Shown here one piece after another: positions 60,222 to 64,000 of a stretch of DNA of 64,000 bases (position 1 is its first letter; each line of letters opens with the position of its first letter). Source of the DNA: Deroplatys truncata (lineage: Eukaryota; Arthropoda; Insecta; Mantodea; Mantidae); contig CM060990.1 in assembly GCA_030765065.1 (NCBI GenBank), forward strand, positions 8,056,001-8,120,000, read 5' to 3'. The notes below the pieces were generated by a model. It saw only the letters and a program-made list of their open reading frames with translations. It did no database searches and was not told the DNA's origin. The position numbers and the translations under genes were made by a program.

Positions 60222-60960
60222 TTAGCGGCCAGGCACATACCGTAACGCCGAATTGTTACTTGAACAACGTTGATCAATGTGTCCGCAGGGATTTCTACAC
60301 ATGTTGCTGTAATTTATTGACAATGAACCTCCAGCGTTGGTTGTTTTCTGGAATACACAACATCCTTCAAAGTCCCCCAAAAGGAAAAATCCAGAGGTGT
60401 TAAATCTGCTGAATATCTTGGTAACTCTATACCTCTTCATCCTATCTCGTCCAGGAAATCTAAAACAATGTAGGAGTGCCCGCCTTGTCGGTAAAAGAAC
60501 TGACTGTTTCCATAAATTGCACGTATACTTGGCGAAATGGATATACATAGCATTTATAGATCTCTGTCACCACTATCAGTACGTTCAAAGAGGAAGGGTC
60601 CTTAAAGATAACTGTCCACACCAGACGTTCTCCCCGGTGGGTTGATTACCCTGTCGGCGTTAACTTGTACATTTTGTGCTGCCCAGTGAACAGAATGATC
60701 AGGATTCACTGTTACGTTAAGTTTGAATTAGACTCTTGCGTAGCAGGCTTCTAAGGCGACTATAGCCGAAGAAGCAGCTGTATAACGCGTTCGAATCTTC
60801 ATCGCAATTGGTACTATGCGTGTCAAACGTATCAGCAAGCCGGGTATTTCTCGGGCCAGTTGGAGACTCACGTCTCCGCGCAAGCTCTACTTCAGCAAAG
60901 TTATCATAGTTGTACCGTTCCTCAAATGTTAAGCGTGTTCCGTCCACTTTGAAACTCTAT
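60222..60960 (-). pseudogene. mariner-like transposase, fourth lineage
   Basis: On the minus strand, near 60947, a frame reads TRLTFEERYNYDNFAEVELA, like the N-terminal helix-turn-helix of this group, then decays. Near 60620-60560 RTSGVDSYL, a stop, GPFLFERTDSGDRDL resembles the strand after the first Asp. Near 60500-60470 FYRQGGHSYIVLDFLDE stands where the second Asp is expected (Gln-Gly-Gly instead of Gln-Asp-Gly). The best part is 60412-60222: YSADLTPLDFSFWGTLKDVV with the third Asp, then PADTLINVVQVTIRRYGMCL, the helical C-terminus. A stop lies inside this last stretch. At about 245 codons it is shorter than the 340-350 usual for the family because of deletions. Inactive. Confidence 0.7.
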
Positions 60961-61494
60961 CATACCGCACATGTTAGTCATAAGAGCCAAATGGGTATAG
61001 AATCTGTTGAAAGAGACCGTACTACATAGTTCAGTGCAACGCACAAACCGGATACCGTACGTTAAAAGTGTGTGTATAACATTTTTGACGGACCCTGTAC
61101 ATTAATGTGGTATTTTAAATCGGTGGAAAAATACGAAATGAAAAATACACCTGTTACTGGTAATGTTTGTGGAAACGGCAAAAATTTTACTTGCAGCCAT
61201 AAATTCTTTCCCAGGCATGTTAGTGTCAACCGCGGACATGTATGCCGACATCATGGGAATTTACAAACTCAAATTGCTCATTGTTTACTTCGGCGAAGAG
61301 TCCTGCGGTTCTACTTGTCGAGGAAGTGTCCCATATTTGTTCGCTTTACACAATGTGAAGTTTGTTAAGTCTGGAGTATGCTAAAGTACGAGTACCTACT
61401 ACTGTGAGCTCAATGCTAGAGACATGAGTCCTATACATACTGGCAGGTGAATACCATCTTTATGCGACTAATAGCGTAATTACCATAGATGTGA
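60961..61494. other. no gene seen
   Basis: Open frames at 61072-61368 and 61163-61384 overlap in different frames and show no recognisable motif. Confidence 0.45.
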
Positions 61495-61665
61495 ATGTGT
61501 GAGGCTAATATTAAGAAGTGCTGGGTTCGATTCCTGGGACCGTCCACACTGACTGTTTTTTTCGTGGCTTTCCATGGTTGCCAAGGTAAAATGCTGGGGT
61601 GGTTTCTCTTCTGGCCGCTAGGTGGCCTTTAAATTTAGGCGCTAGATTTGTGAGCTCCCGTATTT
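61495..61665 (+). mobile_element. tRNA-like SINE fragment, family G
   Basis: Box B GCTGGGTTCGATTCCTGGGA (61521-61540) preceded by a degraded box A region (GTGTGAGGCTAATATTAAG), then a body with TTTTTTCGTGGCTTTCCATG and GCTGGGGTGGTTTCTCTTC, and CTAGGTGGCCTTTAAATTTA. The tail is not clear. Confidence 0.6.
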
Positions 61666-61934
61666 TGCTTATATTTTCCGAAAAATCTCATTTCTCAAGT
61701 AGTTAAAGCTTTTATGAGTGAAGTCGGGTATACAGGGCATCTTCTTTACTATAAGTATATCTTTTGTATTATATATTTTAGTGTAAAAATCAACTAAAAC
61801 CATACGCTAATATCAGCTGTATACGTCCGCCATATTGAATAGATTTCTTTGTGTTCACATAACCTATTTTTGTGTGTTTTCTGACTTAGACGCTTTTTAG
61901 CTTGTGATTGTACTTAAATACGAAATGATTTAGT

Positions 61935-62094
61935 GTATTACTAGTGGTCTAAAAGGTTAAATAACGGTTTTGGTGCATTACTAGGGGTTTAAGAAGTGAC
62001 GTAAGTGTTTGTTGTATTATTAGTGAGTTAAGAAGTGAAGTATTTGCTGTGTTGCTAGTGGTTTAACAAGTGAAATAAGCAAAGTGCTGCGATT
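61935..62094 (+). repeat. 35-40 bp repeats in the 5' untranslated region of a LINE
   Basis: Four diverged units start GTATTACTAGTGGT (61935), GCATTACTAGGGGT (about 61975), GTATTATTAGTGAG (about 62014) and GTGTTGCTAGTGG (about 62049), each followed by TTAAxAAGTGA-like sequence. They end directly before the ORF1 start at 62095. Tandem promoter-like monomers upstream of ORF1 are known in several LINE groups; the role here is inferred. Confidence 0.6.
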
Positions 62095-63141
62095 ATGAGT
62101 GTAAAAGCGTGTGATCTGCCGGGGAAGTGTGGATCGTGCCGTAGACTCGTGAAGCAAGGTGTTTTTTGTGTTCAGTGTAAATTGTGGTTTCATTGGGACT
62201 GTGGAAGTACTAGTAGTGAAAGTGTAAATCAGCATTGGTACTGTGAACTTTGTAGATGTAAGTGGCTAGTAGTAAGTTAGAAGAATACCATTCTAAACCT
62301 ACAAAAGGAATTGGAGCTTGCAAGATTAGAAATTGAAAGCCTGAAATTGGATAGTAAAAGTAAACTTAAATCACCGGAATTTCATGTGTATACCAATATC
62401 AACAGTACGGGTAGAATTTTTGGGTGTCCTCGTGACAAAGTTCCCGAGTTGGTGTTGAAAAACAGATTTTCTGTTTTGGCTGTGCCGGAGGTGGGGTCTT
62501 CCCTGGCTTTGCCGGAGGATGTGCCTGCCACGTCACATCCGGGGACGGGGTCTGTTCTCAAACCCAAGCCAGGAAAGGGGTCCTCTGATGCCAAAGCTAG
62601 GCTTTTAGTTTTAGGAAGTGGTCATGCTAGGGTCATCAGAGAAAGGCTCCAGGCGAAATTGGGTGAGAAATATACTGTTGGCAGTGTTTTCAATCCCAAT
62701 GCTGGTCTTAGCCATGTGGTGGGGAATCTTGCAGACATGTCAAAGGATCTCAATAAAGAAGATCATGTGGTAATAGTGGGGGGACCTGGAAATAGTTTGA
62801 ATAGGAATCTCAATTATTCAATTGAGATGGATATGAGTAGAAATATAATGAGAGAGCCAGCCCACAGACAGATGCCGACAGCTGATAAGGGTAATTACAT
62901 GTGTTTTAACATATGTAAACATATGTAAACACGTGTAACCCGCTAATGACCGCCGCTAATGTCAAGTCTAATGGATATGTGTGGTAATACATATGTAAAC
63001 ATATGTAACCCGCTAATGACCGCCGGAGATGCCGACAGGTCCTACCCCTCCCCCAAGCGGTCTAGTCGCGTGCCGTGGCGTCCTGACTTGAGGGAATTGT
63101 TTTCTAGAGGCCTACCGCCCCTCGGCAAATTAATTACGTAA
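62095..63141 (+). pseudogene. LINE ORF1: PHD-type zinc finger, coiled coil, SGNH/esterase-like domain
   Basis: ATG at 62095 starts a protein with CGSC, CVQC, HWDC and CELC (62125-62254), a C4HC3 PHD-like finger. A TAG at 62278-62280 interrupts, and the same frame continues TILNLQKELELARLEIESLK (62287-62346), a coiled coil. Residues from 62590 read LLVLGSGHARVIRERL, and later HVVIVGGPGNSLNRN (62763-62807), resembling blocks I and III of an SGNH hydrolase. PHD plus esterase-like ORF1 proteins are known from CR1/L2-like LINEs, where ORF1p binds the element RNA; that placement is an inference. A 146-bp insertion at 62882-63027 breaks the frame. After it, WRPDLRELFSRGLPPLGK (63078-63131) in another frame gives the expected end. 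ORF2 is not in the window. Confidence 0.75.
62882..63027. repeat. 146-bp insertion in the LINE ORF1, flanked by an 11-bp direct repeat
   Basis: GATGCCGACAG occurs at 62871-62881 and again at 63028-63038. The insert contains two similar halves, each with CATATGTAAACATATGTAA and CCCGCTAATGACCGCCG. The halves are rich in palindromic CATATG. Removing the insert and one copy of the 11-mer would leave ORF1-like sequence on both sides in continuity. Confidence 0.65.
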
Positions 63142-63579
63142 TGTTCGTCAAACATTTTTTTTATGACTACTAAGGTCTGCACATTGCATCCTCGAGCAAT
63201 TAAGTTTTTTGAATAATGAATTGTTGACTCGAGCGTGAGTATAAGTAGTCTGCTCACGGGAACAGTCTGTAATGTAATGAAAACACTGCAGCCTTCTTCT
63301 ATCTGGGGAAAGCGCTTGTCCATTAGCTGGCCATGTTAGACGCTTTCACCACATTAATAGACTTTTAAGTTTGCATTCCGGATCTGTTTACATACACTAG
63401 CGAACAGCAACCTAGTTCTGCCTGGTGGTAACGGTGACCTCCATTAGATGACAACGTTAGACGCTTTCACCACATTAGCGAACAATGTCAGTAATTGTTT
63501 ACCTAAGTGCTCTGCACAACTCTCAACACTTCAGCTTTAGCGGGGGAAATGATATAAAAAGCAGCATCTTCTCCAATGA
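63142..63579. other. no gene; two direct repeats of GTTAGACGCTTTCACCACAT
   Basis: The 20-mer occurs at 63335 and 63456 (offset 121) with similar flanks (CCATTAG.TG before it). Nothing else is recognised. Confidence 0.55.
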
Positions 63580-63940
63580 GTTCCAAGTTGACCGGGATGG
63601 CCGGGATCGAATCCTAGGAGTGATTACAAATTCAGATTCTAATAACTCAGAGACTAATTACGATAAAGACGTCAAATAAAGTTTATTACATTAATATCAT
63701 TAGGTAGTTTCTTGCGAATGTATATTTGGGTACATGGTGTCCAGGGTTCGAATACCGATAAAATGTAATTTAATTATAAATTTAATAACTCCTAAACTAA
63801 TTAAGATAAAGACGCCAAATAAACATTATTGCGTTTATGTTATTAGTTAGTATCTTGTGGATGTATATTTGGGTACCTGGTGTTCTGGGTTCAATCCTCA
63901 ATTTTTTAAATCGTCATTATCTCAGAAACTAAGAGAGGTA
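63580..63940 (+). repeat. 143-bp tandem repeat with tRNA box B-like motifs
   Basis: GATAAAGACG.CAAATAAA occurs at 63663 and 63806 (offset 143), ATGTATATTTGGGTAC in both units, and the units end GGGATCGAATCC (about 63602), CAGGGTTCGAATACC (about 63743) and CTGGGTTCAATCCTC (about 63885). Two full units and partial ones at both sides are present. The box B-like motif at each unit end suggests derivation from a tRNA-headed repeat. Confidence 0.65.
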
Positions 63941-64000
63941 GAGGGATGGACCAAAGCATGATTGATAGGTGCTGTGATGGGTAATTAATACTGTATACAA
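63941..64000. other. no feature seen at window end
   Basis: Sixty bases of AT-rich DNA without a recognised signal. Confidence 0.4.

Overview
The window looks like nuclear DNA of an insect, probably a species with a large, repeat-rich genome. It is AT-rich with many transposon remnants. It carries several lineages of mariner/Tc1-superfamily transposase of a type common in insects, gypsy-class LTR retroelements (one with an errantivirus-like env region), non-LTR retrotransposon pieces, at least seven tRNA-headed SINE copies or fragments, and three satellite arrays. I see no intact host gene, no rRNA, no convincing functional tRNA, no CRISPR array and no bacterial gene organisation. Open frames that match known families all come from mobile elements, and almost all are broken.

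Layout. 1-9.6 kb: the 3' end of a long-TIR mariner-like element, a second degenerate transposase, two SINEs, an RNase H piece of a LINE and another transposase scrap. 9.6-14.2 kb: an internally deleted gypsy element on the minus strand (LTR - gag - protease - end of integrase - LTR), with a near full-length long-TIR mariner-like element inserted next to its 3' LTR. 14.9 kb: a SINE. 17.8-22.8 kb: a transposase C-terminus abutting about 52 copies of an 85-bp satellite that contains an 847-bp higher-order duplication. 24.2-26 kb: a possible LTR/gag remnant and a SINE.

26.0-38.9 kb: a decayed gypsy/errantivirus-like endogenous retroelement on the minus strand (5' LTR, gag, protease, reverse transcriptase/RNase H, integrase, env-like region). 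A Tc1-type transposase on the plus strand lies inside the env region, and about 3 kb of unassigned sequence precedes the 3' LTR-like repeat. 38.9-46 kb: four SINE copies and otherwise featureless DNA.

46.1-58.5 kb: a 69-bp satellite in two arms that differ in subfamily, separated by a 5-kb gypsy element (48.9-53.9 kb). Its two flanks keep the satellite phase with a 4-bp overlap. The element's 3' LTR carries about 13 copies of a 40-bp repeat. The right arm shows a higher-order structure in which a shortened 32-bp unit recurs at n x 69 + 32 bp. 60.2-63.9 kb: a transposase on the minus strand, a SINE, a LINE ORF1 (PHD finger, coiled coil, SGNH/esterase-like domain) with a stop codon and a 146-bp insertion, and a 143-bp tandem repeat carrying tRNA box-B-like motifs.

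These elements do not work together as a pathway. The window records successive insertions, internal deletions and satellite amplification. I found no convincing new functional system. The most informative signals are the architecture of the 69-bp satellite and its retroelement insertion, the nested elements, and the env-bearing retroelement.
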